The notes under the pieces were generated by a model that did not search any database, was not told the DNA's origin, and saw only the letters and a program-made list of their open reading frames with translations. This document shows, piece by piece, positions 50,313 to 60,784 of a stretch of DNA of 64,000 nucleotides. This DNA comes from Blastomyces gilchristii SLH14081 (taxonomy: Eukaryota; Ascomycota; Eurotiomycetes; Onygenales; Ajellomycetaceae): assembly GCF_000003855.2 (NCBI RefSeq), contig NW_003101678.1:557493-621492 (forward strand). Direction: 5' to 3'. The first letter of the stretch is position 1; every line of letters begins with the position of its first letter. Made by a program: the position numbers and the translations under genes.

Positions 50313-51772
50313 ACAGCCAGCCCCCGCTACAACCTTAACTTTCTTTCCTTTCCTCCGCAGCTTAAAAAAAAAAAAAAAAAAGAAAAAAGAAAAGAAAAGA
50401 AAAAAAAAGAAAAGAAAAAACTTCAACAGAAAGGGAGGAAAACAAACCAAAATTCCTTTTGCGATACCCTCGATATCTTCTTGTAGAGGGTGGAGGGGGG
50501 GGGAGGGGGGAATGGAAGACAGGGCAGGGGTGATGGTGGGATTTTGAACGAGAGGAGAAGAGCAAGTGCATGCGTGTCTCGGATGATCAGAGTACGAGGA
50601 AAAAGCGGGTGAGGAGAATTGAGTTAATTGTTATATTTATGGGACATTGGATTATGGATATGGATTTTAATGGATTTTATGAATTTAACGTGTTTTTTGC
50701 GATTATGCGATCATGCGAGTATGGACGTGCGATAGGTTATATAAGTTATGCAATGTAAAGGAAAAGGAGAAAGAGGGAAAAGATAACAGAAAAGAAGAAG
50801 AAAAGAAAAAAAAAGAGAGAGCTGTTGTTTTTCTTTTCTATGTATCTTTTTTTTCTTTTTTTCTTTCTTTTTTTTCCCCCTTTAATGATGTCATGGGATG
50901 AACAGCACAAATGAGACACTTTTCAAAACTGAGATTGAATAGTTAACTACTTGATATGTTTTTTTGCTGCTCTTTCTTTTTCTCTTCTTGAGTTACTTAA
51001 TGTCTAGAGAGAATTCTTCACTTGCTTTGCAGATGATTTGACTGTGCTTGCAGTTAAATTAACTAGCTATGCATATCTGATCTTCTCTCCTCTTTAACTC
51101 TCATACGGAGTAACACAGAAATGAAAAGGATAAAAATGTAAAAAGAGCAAAAAAAAAGATATGAAAGGATATGAAAAGGAGAAAAAAATAAATAAATAAA
51201 TAAAAGAAAAGATAAGAAAGAAAGAAGAAGAAAAAGAAGAAAGAATAAAGAATAAATTTAATCAATGACCTCATATCTTCACAGCATCCCATCATCCCGC
51301 ACCACCCAAAGTTCAACCACCCTGGCCAACCCCTCATCCTCCCTCTCACTATCCTAACTATACTCCTCTCTATCCCTACCCCCTACCCTACATAACGCCA
51401 TAACTAAACTAAAATTGTCTCATTATATATGATTTAGCTCCTCACTCTAACTTCTTGCGGAACCCTCACGCAGTCGGAGTCGAGCGACGACGAGCGGTCA
51501 AAAATGCAATCCCCACGCTATGGATATCTCACCCTTCCCCCCACCCCCCCCACGCGGATGATCCACAGATGCCGGGGAGCTTTCTCGAACGCCTATGGAC
51601 ATCTCTTAAAAATATCTGACCTAAGCATAATATGCAGAAATGCAGAAAGGAAATATGAGTTAAATGATATTTGTGAACGCAAGATGTAATGTTCCGCAAA
51701 AAGTTATTTCTCTGGATTAAAAAAAATGCATGCACAAATATAGAGGTGGATTCCTAGTACCTAATGGTGGGA

Positions 51773-51872
51773 NNNNNNNNNNNNNNNNNNNNNNNNNNNN
51801 NNNNNNNNNNNNNNNNNNNNNNNNNNNNNNNNNNNNNNNNNNNNNNNNNNNNNNNNNNNNNNNNNNNNNNNN
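51773..51872. other. Assembly gap of 100 Ns
   Basis: Exactly 100 N, the conventional placeholder for a gap of unknown length. It sits in low-complexity DNA, which probably caused the break. Confidence 0.99.
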
Positions 51873-52043
51873 TTGACGAATGCACTTTCTTGACTACTGC
51901 ATCCACTCTCTTAGACATGTAATGTCATCTCATTCCCCAAACAGCAATCCCGCGTTGTTTCGGTGGGTTTGTGGGGTTTTGCTCTTTTTGTTTTCACTTT
52001 CATGCTTCTGAATCTGACATGTCGTGCTTTTGAAGTGCACTTT

Positions 52044-52072
<29 letters not shown>
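52044..52072. repeat. Poly-C run (29 bp)
   Basis: Twenty-nine consecutive C followed by AAAAACC, 172 bp after the gap. The exact count is unreliable. Confidence 0.85.
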
Positions 52073-52074
<2 letters not shown>

Positions 52075-52144
52075 AAACCACCCCCGCCCCCCGGCCCAGC
52101 GCCTGCAAGTCAACCACCCCCAAGATTCTGCTTTCCGGCAATAT

Positions 52145-52175
52145 CCAGTAGCCAGTAGCCAGTAGCCAGTAGCCA
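52145..52175. repeat. CCAGTAG tandem repeat
   Basis: Four perfect copies of the 7-bp unit CCAGTAG plus three extra bases, in non-coding DNA. Confidence 0.9.
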
Positions 52176-53282
52176 CGGAAAAGTCACCTATAATAATAAC
52201 TAACAGTTATATCCAGCTGCGGGGTAGAGCTTGGCTGAGCTGAGGTAAATTACCTTGCAGCAAATGGAATATTATTTAGGGGCCGGGGGGGGAGGGGGGG
52301 GGGACGGAATATGGGATATATATTATTACTAATTACTGTACAGTACTCCGTGGTTACATGGGAGTTGGCACAGAACATTATGCAGGGCTTTCTCAGAATG
52401 TGCGTATAGGCGTGCGTGCATCGTGGCCCCCCGTCCGCCTAGGCGATATATGGGTATGGACTGATGGGGGGGGAAAAGGGGGGGGGGTTGGCCTGGTTGA
52501 TGATGTGCATGTAACTATCTGCCATAGCCTGACGACTTAATTAATTTTTAAAATATGTTTGGTAGATTGATAGATTCAATTATTATATATATGTGTGTGT
52601 GTGCGTTTCAATGATCCGATCGTTGAGAGAAGAAAAGAAATGGATATATGTAAGTTATATGTATCTATCTAGTATGTAACTACGGTATGGTTTGGTATAA
52701 GGGCATGAAAATTGATTTCGGGGAGATGGATAACGGACGGCCTCCTCCCAAACCTCCTCCCTCTCTCTTTTGATTGTATGTAACTACTGTAGTTACATGT
52801 AATATACGTACGGTAACATTAACCTTGCTAATTCTCACCACCTTGCATTGCATTGTTGCTCGCATCTTTTCTCAATGCATCTCTCTAGTTACCCCTAAAA
52901 TCTTTTTTTATTTAACTAACTAGATCCCCCCCCTCTCTCCCCCCAACTCGACTTCATCTCCCAAAATTGATATCGAGGGTTGTTCCTCGCCGGGTATATG
53001 TATGGTTGCGTAATATCAGCGGATAGACGCAGGACGGAACAAGTGACAAGTTGCCCTTGGAAGTGAGAAGGCAAAAAGCGCCGAGGAATCACGAGGGCAT
53101 TTGCTTAGATAAGTGACACAAGAAGAGGGGAATCGACCCTGACTATCGCGTAAATATATAGAATAGTTAGTTACACATTTTCGTCATTATTACATCACAA
53201 CGAACGAAGAGCAAACAAAGGGGACCCGCCACATTCCCACCGCCAATAGCAACGCAACCGCCCCATCTCCCCTCCTTTCAAC

Positions 53283-54156
53283 CTAGGCCGCGTTGAAACT
53301 GACATGCGGGTGATCCCTTCTCGATATATTATTAGCCGATGAATATGACGAGCAGCAACGTGAAAAAGAAGAAAAAAAGAAAACCGAGAGAGGAGAAAAT
53401 CGGAAGCCGAGAAGAAAAGATAACTACTAGTTACTATAGTTACGGAGTACATACCAGTGATTAGCTGTAACGGAGCCTCTGTCTTCCATATCTCTCCAGT
53501 TTTCCCAGGCCGTAGGAGCCTCGCCGTTGCTGGGATTCCAGATCTTCTGACCCCAGATGACATACATGACGTTCAGACTCTTGTGGTTATTCATCACCCA
53601 TTCGGCAACGACTTGACCTTTGGGGTTGTATGACTATTTTTCTTTTTTGTCAGCAGGAACGGCTTTGAAACGGAGCGATAGATATGGGGTAGAAAAAATC
53701 AGGCGAGGTGATAAAGATCGCCCCAAAAAAAAACAAAAAAAAAAAAAAAAAAAAAGAAAACGGGGAGCGAACGAAAATCAAAAGCAAGCAGATTTGGAAC
53801 GACATAGTTACCCCAACCATAAGATCCAAAGCTAACCCCTTCCCATGCTCCCCCGCTTTATCAGCATAGCACCAAACGACATGAACAGCCCCTTCATTCG
53901 CGGCAAGAATCGTCTCGCCAGCCCTGACGACATGCGGCTCGCAATTGCGCCCGGGAATCTCTGGGTGCGGCGGCTCCGTGCAGCATTGGATGTGTGCGGG
54001 GTCGTTGGGGCAAAAGTTGGGCGTCGAGGTTTTGTTAGCGGACGCACATTCTTTGGTCGAAATACATGTTCCCGTCTGGTAGTATACTGTGCAGGAGCTT
54101 TGCGCGACGGCGAGGCTGGCGGAGAGGGAGAGGAGCGCAAGGGCAAGGAAGCGCAT
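53283..54156 (-). CDS. Secreted LAS-type (M15-like) putative peptidase
   Basis: Three exons on the minus strand: 54156-53812, 53633-53455 and 53316-53283, giving 185 residues. Residues 1-18 (MRFLALALLSLSASLAVA) are a clear signal peptide. A Cys-rich segment follows (CTVYYQTGTC, CCTEP), then a core with EHGKGLALDLMVG, SYNPKGQVVAEWVM, LNVMYVIWGQ, MEDRGSVTANHWDHPHVSFN. His104-x6-Asp111 and His177-x-His179 fit the zinc-ligand signature of the LAS group (lysostaphin, D-Ala-D-Ala peptidase, sonic hedgehog). A similar core occurs in actinobacterial secreted cell-wall proteins, so bacterial peptidoglycan or a related substrate is a plausible target; this is inference. The last exon is only 34 nt and supplies both HxH ligands. 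Its acceptor (gagaag) is weak but restores frame and motif exactly. A TACGGAGTA motif lies inside intron 2. Confidence 0.85.
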
Positions 54157-54167
54157 TGTTGGCGATT

Positions 54168-54169
<2 letters not shown>

Positions 54170-54199
<30 letters not shown>
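54170..54199 (-). repeat. A30 tract just upstream of the LAS-type gene
   Basis: Thirty T on the plus strand, that is A30 in the transcript direction, ending 13 bp before the start codon. It would lie in the 5' leader and may influence translation or promoter opening; effect not known. Confidence 0.7.
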
Positions 54200-54200
<1 letters not shown>

Positions 54201-56081
54201 GTTTATGTGAGGGTACTTCGATAGTTTGGAGACAAATGAGTTAATTGATGCTTTTTTTGCTTGGTAGTTAGTTTACTGGCGGAGGGAGAGAGGGGTTTTT
54301 TGGGGGCCTCTTCTTTATAGAAAGAGAGCATCTCTAAAGATGGCGGCATTGGATATCAGAACCATGTCCCCCCCCCGACTCGACAAATGAAACAAAGTAA
54401 ATGTGCCGGTAGGTAGTTAAACTGGAGAATACCCCAGCCGTGCACCTCCACCCCCCTCTCATCTCCCGCTGTGGTAGTGGAAACGATGAGGGCAACAGTG
54501 CTGTCCCGTCTCAGCACTGGTATATAGTAATAGATGTGTCTCCAAGTCCCATGCTCGTTCTTGACAGACCCGGTCTAACATGCGGAGTGGGAAGGCCACT
54601 CCATATATCCCTAGCCCTTGTTCAGTTAGTTCTCCACTGTCCTCCGAGCAGCACATTTTTTCTATTTGACAGTACCTAGCCTTGCCCGGCTCTTCAGAGG
54701 GTGCGCGGGAAAGTTTGGCAGCGATCGAACCACTAGTTATAGATCCGTTTCAACTTCCACGTCCCTTGAACATCTGGATTCGCAATTAAATATTGGGTCA
54801 AACCGCGTAGCGTAGCAGTAATGTAGAACAGGATGTGATGAAACAGAATCAAACATGGCTGGATTCAACGACTCCTCCGATCCGATTTATACTTCGATGG
54901 GAGGCGCAGGCACGGCGGTTTCACCACTTCGACTCACCCCTTGTTTGATACAGCGGAACCACCCAGGTGATCGGCATGCCGTTGTATCAGGATAAGAGAG
55001 CCATATCCTCACTCCTCTGTGTACATGTACATGTACATGTACATATGTACCTACACGAATAGCTTAACTAGGTTAATCCTTCAAAAAATTGTGCATAGAA
55101 ACACGTGCGTAAACATGATACATCATATTCCCCTGGAGGAAGTGAGCTAGGTATGTAATTCGACTCTCCTTTCAGATAGGTACTGAGGTTTTGAGAACCA
55201 CATCGCAGTCCATTGCCGCTGATAACTTATAGTTAACTAACTATTTGATTCCCCCTACCTGCCTGCCTCGGCGCGCAGCTACTGAGGATATTTTGAACTA
55301 TCATCTGCCACTGTAGATAGTGTGTATCTATTCTACTCTGTATATTCTCACTGCAATCAACTTTGAACCTGCCTCCTAATCTCCAGATTCAGATAACTTG
55401 CAGAAAACTTTCAGATAACCTCCATACTTGCTACTATCTTCAAAATCTCACAAAACTGTCTCTCAAATCAAATCTTCTATAATCAGCATCTGCATGCTCA
55501 GTGTGAGTGAAAGAGTATCAGGATTCCTCTTACAAGCTTGATTCAATCAGGTAATTACTAAATATCTGGATACTGTAGCATAATAGCTCCTGACTATACA
55601 ATCTTTTGTACAATCTTCATTTTCTCCAAAAACTACTCTCATCAACCAGGGCATCCCCATCTTTTCAACCCATGTGCATCACAGATCCTCAGTGATGCAT
55701 ACCATATACCACTGCAATCCCTCAAACTGTTATCAGATACAATAATAGTTCACGCCCAGTGACAAATTCAATGAGGAAACCCGACGACGAAGAGCGCCAA
55801 AACATAGCCAACCGTGAACTCGACCAAACTTACCACTCGTGGCCAGTATTGTTGCGGTGGCGGTGACCTGAAATGTTAACAAACGGCCTAATAAGTGGTC
55901 ACAGTATCAATCTGATCAAAACGGAGTTTTTCGCGCGCAAACTACTTGCTTCATCACACGGAGCTATACAACAAGTAGGATGATAATAATACCACAGCCG
56001 GCAGAGATAATAGCATATCGTGCACATGCATACAAATATATGTATGGTTAAAGACGCCCCACGGATATATAGTTAGCCCCA
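54200..56081. other. Intergenic region
   Basis: This spans the promoter of the LAS-type gene and the 3' region of the bZIP gene. It contains a GTACAT repeat at 55021-55044 and AT-rich DNA with many CAGATAA-type short words around 55300-55560. No gene is seen. Confidence 0.5.
55021..55044. repeat. (GTACAT)4 repeat
   Basis: Four tandem GTACAT units, self-complementary, followed by ATGTAC. Third and longest copy of this element in the window. Confidence 0.9.
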
Positions 56082-57417
56082 TCAAAAACACGGCCCCATC
56101 ACCAACCCCTGCTGTCCCCGACTCCGCCTCCAGCGATTACTCAGCTCAATCACTCGAGTCTCAAACGCCCACCACCACCGCTCAAACACTATCTGCCCGA
56201 CTTCCCACACATCGAGGTCAAAGGGGTTCCCACCGCTCACCCGCATCCCCTCAGCCGGGTCCTCGATATCGTACACTAGATTCATCATGGCCATGGGGTG
56301 CGATGCGGAAGCCGGGCGCAGGTCTGCAGGCATGCTGAAGACCTGGATGAGCTTGTCGCGGGTGGTGGGCCATGGGAAGAGGTCGAGGATTGGATGGTGG
56401 GGGATTAGGCGCTGGGTTGGGGTTGGTTGGAGGTGGGCGGGTAAACCTTCTAATACTGCTCTGGTAGAGGAACAAGAAGAAGAAGAAGAAGAAGATGATG
56501 ATGATGATGACGAAGGGGAACGGGCGTGGGAGGGGGATTTGAGTCCCGCTGGGCCTGTGTAGAATGGACTGACGGCGTCCATGGCCCAGATGAGATCCTT
56601 GAGCTGTAGCCGTTCGGCAATGGTGAGGACGCCGCGGAGAAGGGATAAGGTTGGGATTTCGATGATGTGGTCGTCTGGGAAGGTGAAGGTGGTTGTTTGG
56701 TGGGACTGGAGAGTTGAAGAGAGGTCGTTTGGCGCGAGGTCTTGTTCGCTGATGTTTTGGAGGAATTGATAGGAGAGAGCTTCCAGTTCAGGAGAGGGCG
56801 GTGCAAGTGAGAAGAGAGTTTCGAAACATGAAGGAGACGACGACACTGGTACCATTGAGGAGGACGAAGCAGAAGAGGAAGCGGAGGAAGAGGGAGACGA
56901 TGACGAGTTGTTGTTCATCAATAATTCTGGAAAGAAATCTGGAATTTCAGGGTGGTCGAAAAAGCTTGATTCAGCATTGGAAGCATCAACGGCGTTAAAC
57001 GTGTCCAGGAGCGCTTCCTGAACTCGGTGTATCGTCCCCGGTGACGCGGGGGGAATGTTCGCCGTACAGTTCACCTGTTCCTCTAATGGTGGTAATATGT
57101 CGTATCCTGACTGGTTTTCAGGGCCACTTTCAGTTGAAAGAAGGCGGTCAGGAGTTGATGCATGCTCCTTCCCGTCTTTGTTCTGTAGCTTAGCTTCCAA
57201 TGCAGCTAGATGTTCCCTCTTCCGTTTCCCTGAGAAGTTGAATTATTAGAACCTTGTTTGTTCTGTCTGACATGGGAGGCCCTTCATATGTGATGTTTTG
57301 CTCACTGTAACGGCGCTGTGCAAGCACGTTTAGAACCCGTTTCCGCTCCGTAGCGTCATCTGAAATATCCGGAACCGCAGGATCATTGGTCTTACGGCGT
57401 TGTCTTTTTGGGGTCAT
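56082..57417 (-). CDS. bZIP transcription factor (DUF3425-type)
   Basis: Two exons on the minus strand, 57417-57306 and 57229-56082, joined by a 76-bp intron inside the codon for Arg38, give 419 residues. The basic region reads ERKRVLNVLAQRRYRKRKREHL (residues 24-45 in sequence), with Asn30-x7-Arg38 and a following leucine-heptad start AALEAKL. This AQRRYRxR form is typical of fungal bZIP proteins with a C-terminal DUF3425 domain, and the C-terminus has the matching block (HPILDLFPWPTTRDKL, FDLDVWEVGQIVFERWWW). Ser-rich low-complexity stretches lie in between, including 10 or more consecutive Ser. It should act in the nucleus as a DNA-binding regulator. Targets are unknown, and it has no adjacent gene cluster that would suggest one. 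The zipper is short, as is common in this subgroup. Confidence 0.92.
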
Positions 57418-58687
57418 TATCTATATAGCTAGGGCTTCCAGGGGCGCGCGCACTCCTCCTCTCTGTTGATTCAAGCCTGAAGAAAGCAAACTGCAGAACG
57501 ATAGGAAATTTATTTCGCACAACTTTGGCGAGAATGAAGTTTAACGCATGTAACCTAGCTTATTTCAGTAATTAGCAGTCAGGAATCGATATATCCATGA
57601 CTGACTGATATTGGCGCTTGGGTGAGTCATATACATACATATATATATATATACTCCGTAGTCTTGCTGAATACGAGGTCCAACCCCCGCCAAAACGTCA
57701 AACCATAACGTTATGTTCTTGGCATGATCTTCGCAAGGGTTGAGTTTGGCTGTCTTTTCCACACCAAGAGGAGATATTATTATTATTTAATGGCGGGACG
57801 ACGCAGCAAACAAAACCCCAGTGATAAGGTAGACTACATTAGTTTAGATGTTCGCTTGCAGCTCTGGTAGCTAGCTAAATAAATATAAGGGAAAAAAAAA
57901 ACAAAGCCCATCCCATCCATGTCCAGAGTAGCTAGCTCACTTAATAAGTGGCTGTCGGGTTCAACATCTCTCATTCCAGATCATAATGTAGTCCATTAGC
58001 ATGATACCATGAATTTTTTTTCAATCACATCTGAGGTGAAGCGGGAACAGCTGGATCACTTCACAATGTGTTTCGCACGTTGATGATGAATAGCACGCTC
58101 TGGCGGAGTCCTGGTGTTAGTTGTGGAAAGAAAATAAAACTTCGCAGATAATTAGTTGTAAATAAAAGATGTACTCAAAGGAACGAAAGAATGAATGACA
58201 ATTGTGTTTGGTGATCCGTGGTGTGGTGTGTTTCGGGCGTTGAAAATAATATGTCAAATATATTATTTAAGATATATTTTTTTTTTGATCTGGAGATTGC
58301 TCTCAAATTATTTTGGCATTTATTATTAACTTAGGGTTTTGGCACAAATCTAGAACTCCCGAGAAGTTCGAGTAAATAATAAATAAGCGGCAAATTCTGG
58401 TGTCTGTCTGCTGCAAGGCGCTTCAACCCTGTTTCTTCTTTTCTTCTTTTCTTCTTTTCTTCTTTTCTTCCTTTCTCTCCTTCTTTCTCTTTTATTATTT
58501 ACTTACCCCTCTCGCCCTCTCGACGCTGTGGTTTTCAATTTTCCTCCCGCCGCTACCCAAAGTTACTGATTGATTCCTCTTTCGCAAACCTGGGGGTACA
58601 GAGGTTCAAAGGGCATACATCTGCGCCGTCGGACATGATGTATGTTTCCTTTCTTTCTCTCAACGTTGACGGCTACACTGCGCAATC
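57418..58687. promoter_or_regulatory. Divergent intergenic region
   Basis: This separates the start codons of the bZIP gene (-) and the nucleotidyltransferase-like gene (+), so both promoters lie here. It has a TACTCCGTA motif (57652-57660) and a repeated TTCTTTTC tract at 58432-58470 upstream of the plus-strand gene. No factor site is assigned. Confidence 0.55.
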
Positions 58688-59514
58688 ATGACGGAGAAGA
58701 AGGTTTTCTTAGATGCTGCGGATTTTCAAAAAGGTATGCATGCACTCTCTCTCGTTGTCGCGAAAAAAATGAGAGGATGATTTATAGTTATCAGATGATT
58801 AATAATAAAAGAGAAAAATAAAATAACTTAACTATAGTTAAGTTAACTAGTTAATCTATCAGCTTACTAATAAATAGTTGGCCAATGTCTTAAAATGGAT
58901 ATTAAACAGGTCTTAGCGCCCTTGATACAGAGCTGGGAAAGAATGCATTCATCGTCGCTTTCGCTCCGATAAAAATAATAGCAGCCGGCGGCTATTTTGC
59001 CATCACATACCTCAAAAACCGCACGGCTACGACAGACTTGGACTACATCGCCGACCCCCAGTGGGCAGCTGATGAGGAAATCAAAAAGCCCATCCAAGAG
59101 GCCATTTTCGAAGTCTCGACCGCTCTGAATTACAATGAGGAATGGATAAACGAGGACATGGCCTTGTTCGTGGCTGGGAGGACGAGACAACAGCTGTTCG
59201 AGCAAGCCGAGCGGCAAAACATTGTCCTATTCAAAGGCGAAAACCTCACCGTCCTTGCTGCGCCGGTCGAATGGGTGTTGGAGCGGAAGATCAGGAGGAT
59301 ACACACCGGTGACAGGGGTCGGAAGGCGGAGTTGGATATGAGTGACGCTTTGGCATTGCTGAAGTATATGAAGGATAGGAAAGGCGAGCTGCTCGACAAA
59401 GAGCATATTCGCACCTTGAATTCTAATTCGTTTGATATTATTCCGACGAGAGAAACGATGGAGCAGGTGGCTGCAGCGTTCTGGAGAAAGTATCGTGGGA
59501 ATATATTCGCTTGA
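58688..59514 (+). CDS. Putative minimal/AbiEii-like nucleotidyltransferase-fold protein
   Basis: Two exons, 58688-58733 and 58910-59514, joined by a 176-bp phase-1 intron, give 216 residues. No family name is certain. The block IIAAGGYFAITYLKNRTATTDLDYI (residues 38-62) looks like the core of the nucleotidyltransferase superfamily, in which Gly-Gly is followed by a helix and an Asp-x-Asp metal pair; here Gly42-Gly43 and Asp58-Leu-Asp60. Near the C-terminus ERKIRRIHTGDRGRK followed by LDMSDALALLKYM resembles the Lys...Arg...Asp motif of AbiEii-like and DUF1814-type enzymes. These features are read by eye. If right, it would transfer a nucleotide to RNA, protein or a small molecule. AbiEii relatives in bacteria include toxin components, but nothing here shows toxicity. 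The stretch could instead be mistaken for a membrane helix (29-50). Confidence 0.7.
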
Positions 59515-59683
59515 GCTGGAGGAAACTTCTTCCCGGTAGGCTTCCGTTTGGCGAAATTGGTGGTGGCGTATAGATCCGATATCAGTGTTTAATCCTTGAG
59601 TTATACCAATCGTAGCGTTCTTTGTTGGGAAGAAAAAAAAAAAAAAAGAATAGGATATATTAAACCCTGTGACTATTATTTTT
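59515..59683. other. Short convergent 3' region
   Basis: 169 bp between the stops of two convergent genes, with an A-rich run near 59633-59647. The two 3' UTRs probably overlap. Confidence 0.6.
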
Positions 59684-60712
59684 CTAAATCGTATACAACC
59701 AGCCCACATTCGTGACAATGTTTCGCCGCGCGAAAACTTCGTTCTTCCCGTTCTCCTCAAGGACTAATTTCCCCTCACTGTTCACAAACCCCTGGGGAAG
59801 GGCACATAAATCCTCCCGGGAAATAGGAGGGACATCTTTCGTCCAAGACGGCCCAATTACAGGCGCATAAGCCGGATAGGGGTCCTCATCAGCTTCCCGC
59901 AAAACATGTTTATGGTCTCGTCGCATGCCCAAGCCCAATCTCCAATTAAAAGCATTTACTAGCTCTTCGGCGAGGCATGCTAGAATGGCATAGCGAATAG
60001 GATCGGGGTCCTTGGGGTCCTCAATTATATGCAAATCCCACCGACTCCGATTCTGGTACCAAAAGTACTCTGTCTCCTGGCCCATGGGGGCATACTCTCC
60101 CGAAGCCATAGATTCATAAAGACGATATAAAGAACGCAAAGGGGTATCTCGTGAACGCCAAACTGGAATGTTGCGGAATGTAACAATATGGTTTCTTCGG
60201 GCCATCATTAAGGAGACATTTCCCAACATCTGCTTGGAGGGAACGGGGTCGGAGACTGGATATAACCATGTAGGAAAGGGGTTGAAAAGTTGCAAAAGAC
60301 AGAGCCACGGCCGGGGATGGTCATGTCTTAACCTGACAATGCTCGCTCGTAGCTTAAGAGGCGATCTGAAATGGATGATACGGTAGTAGAGTCGTAGGAG
60401 TCGTAGGCGGAAAGGGAGTTTGCGACGTCGCGGGGGCATATTTCCAATGCCTCGCGGAAATTGACGTTGTGTCAGTGATGGATATAGTCGGTAATCCTTT
60501 GAATGATGGGATAAGACGCTTGAGAAATATCGTGGTTCCTTCGATTTCGGTACATGGCCATTGGTGCTGCGAGTTTTGTCCTTGTTCGCTGAAGCTGTAA
60601 ATAAACTTTGTTATTGTTGCCGATTCGGCATTGAAAAGAAGAGGACTGACTGGGTAACGTGACCCCCGTTAGCCCAGGGATGACTAATCTGGCGTTTATC
60701 CATTCTCGTCAT
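59684..60712 (-). CDS. Conserved fungal protein of unknown function
   Basis: Two exons on the minus strand, 60712-60664 and 60594-59684, separated by a 69-bp intron, give 319 residues. A start at the later ATG (60439) would lose about 68 residues that read as coding in the same frame (STNGHVPKSKEPRYFSS). The upstream exon supplies MTRMDKRQISHPWANG. The donor gtcacg is weak, so the first exon is the least certain part. The region after residue 68 is very basic (MPPRRRKLPFRLRLLRLYYR), like a mitochondrial or nucleic-acid-binding segment. The C-terminal half has conserved-looking Trp/Tyr/Arg clusters (ETEYFWYQNRSRWDL, NAFNWRLGLGMRRDHKHVL). No enzyme motif, signal peptide or membrane span is evident and I do not recognise the family. 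Its start codon is 72 bp from that of the pyruvate dehydrogenase kinase gene. Confidence 0.75.
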
Positions 60713-60784
60713 CGTCTTCCCCGATCCCTTTCTCCCATCAACATTGTCTTGGGCATTTTAGTAGTTTGAGTATGGAGAGTCATT
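60713..60784. promoter_or_regulatory. Very short bidirectional promoter
   Basis: Only 72 bp lie between the proposed start codons of the unknown gene (-) and the kinase gene (+). Both leaders and promoters must overlap here or extend into the opposite gene. If the minus-strand gene starts at the later ATG (60439), the gap would be 345 bp. Confidence 0.55.

Larger units (their letters stand above)
50313..53282. other. Low-complexity intergenic region with assembly gap
   Basis: A/G-rich and T-rich tracts follow the inhibitor gene (50360-50420, 50760-50880, 51120-51260). Then come the gap (51773-51872), a poly-C run, a 7-bp tandem repeat and several G runs near 52280-52310 and 52465-52490. No open frame with coding character was found. 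The missing sequence at the gap could hide something, so absence of a gene is only provisional. Confidence 0.5.

Noticed and set aside
56287..56562. Plus-strand frame with Glu/Asp runs
   Set aside because: Antisense of the poly-Ser stretch of the bZIP gene.
44524..57417. Possible secondary-metabolite cluster around the SDR, bZIP and kinase relic
   Set aside because: No synthase, P450, transporter or tailoring set is present; the genes are scattered over more than 20 kb among housekeeping genes.
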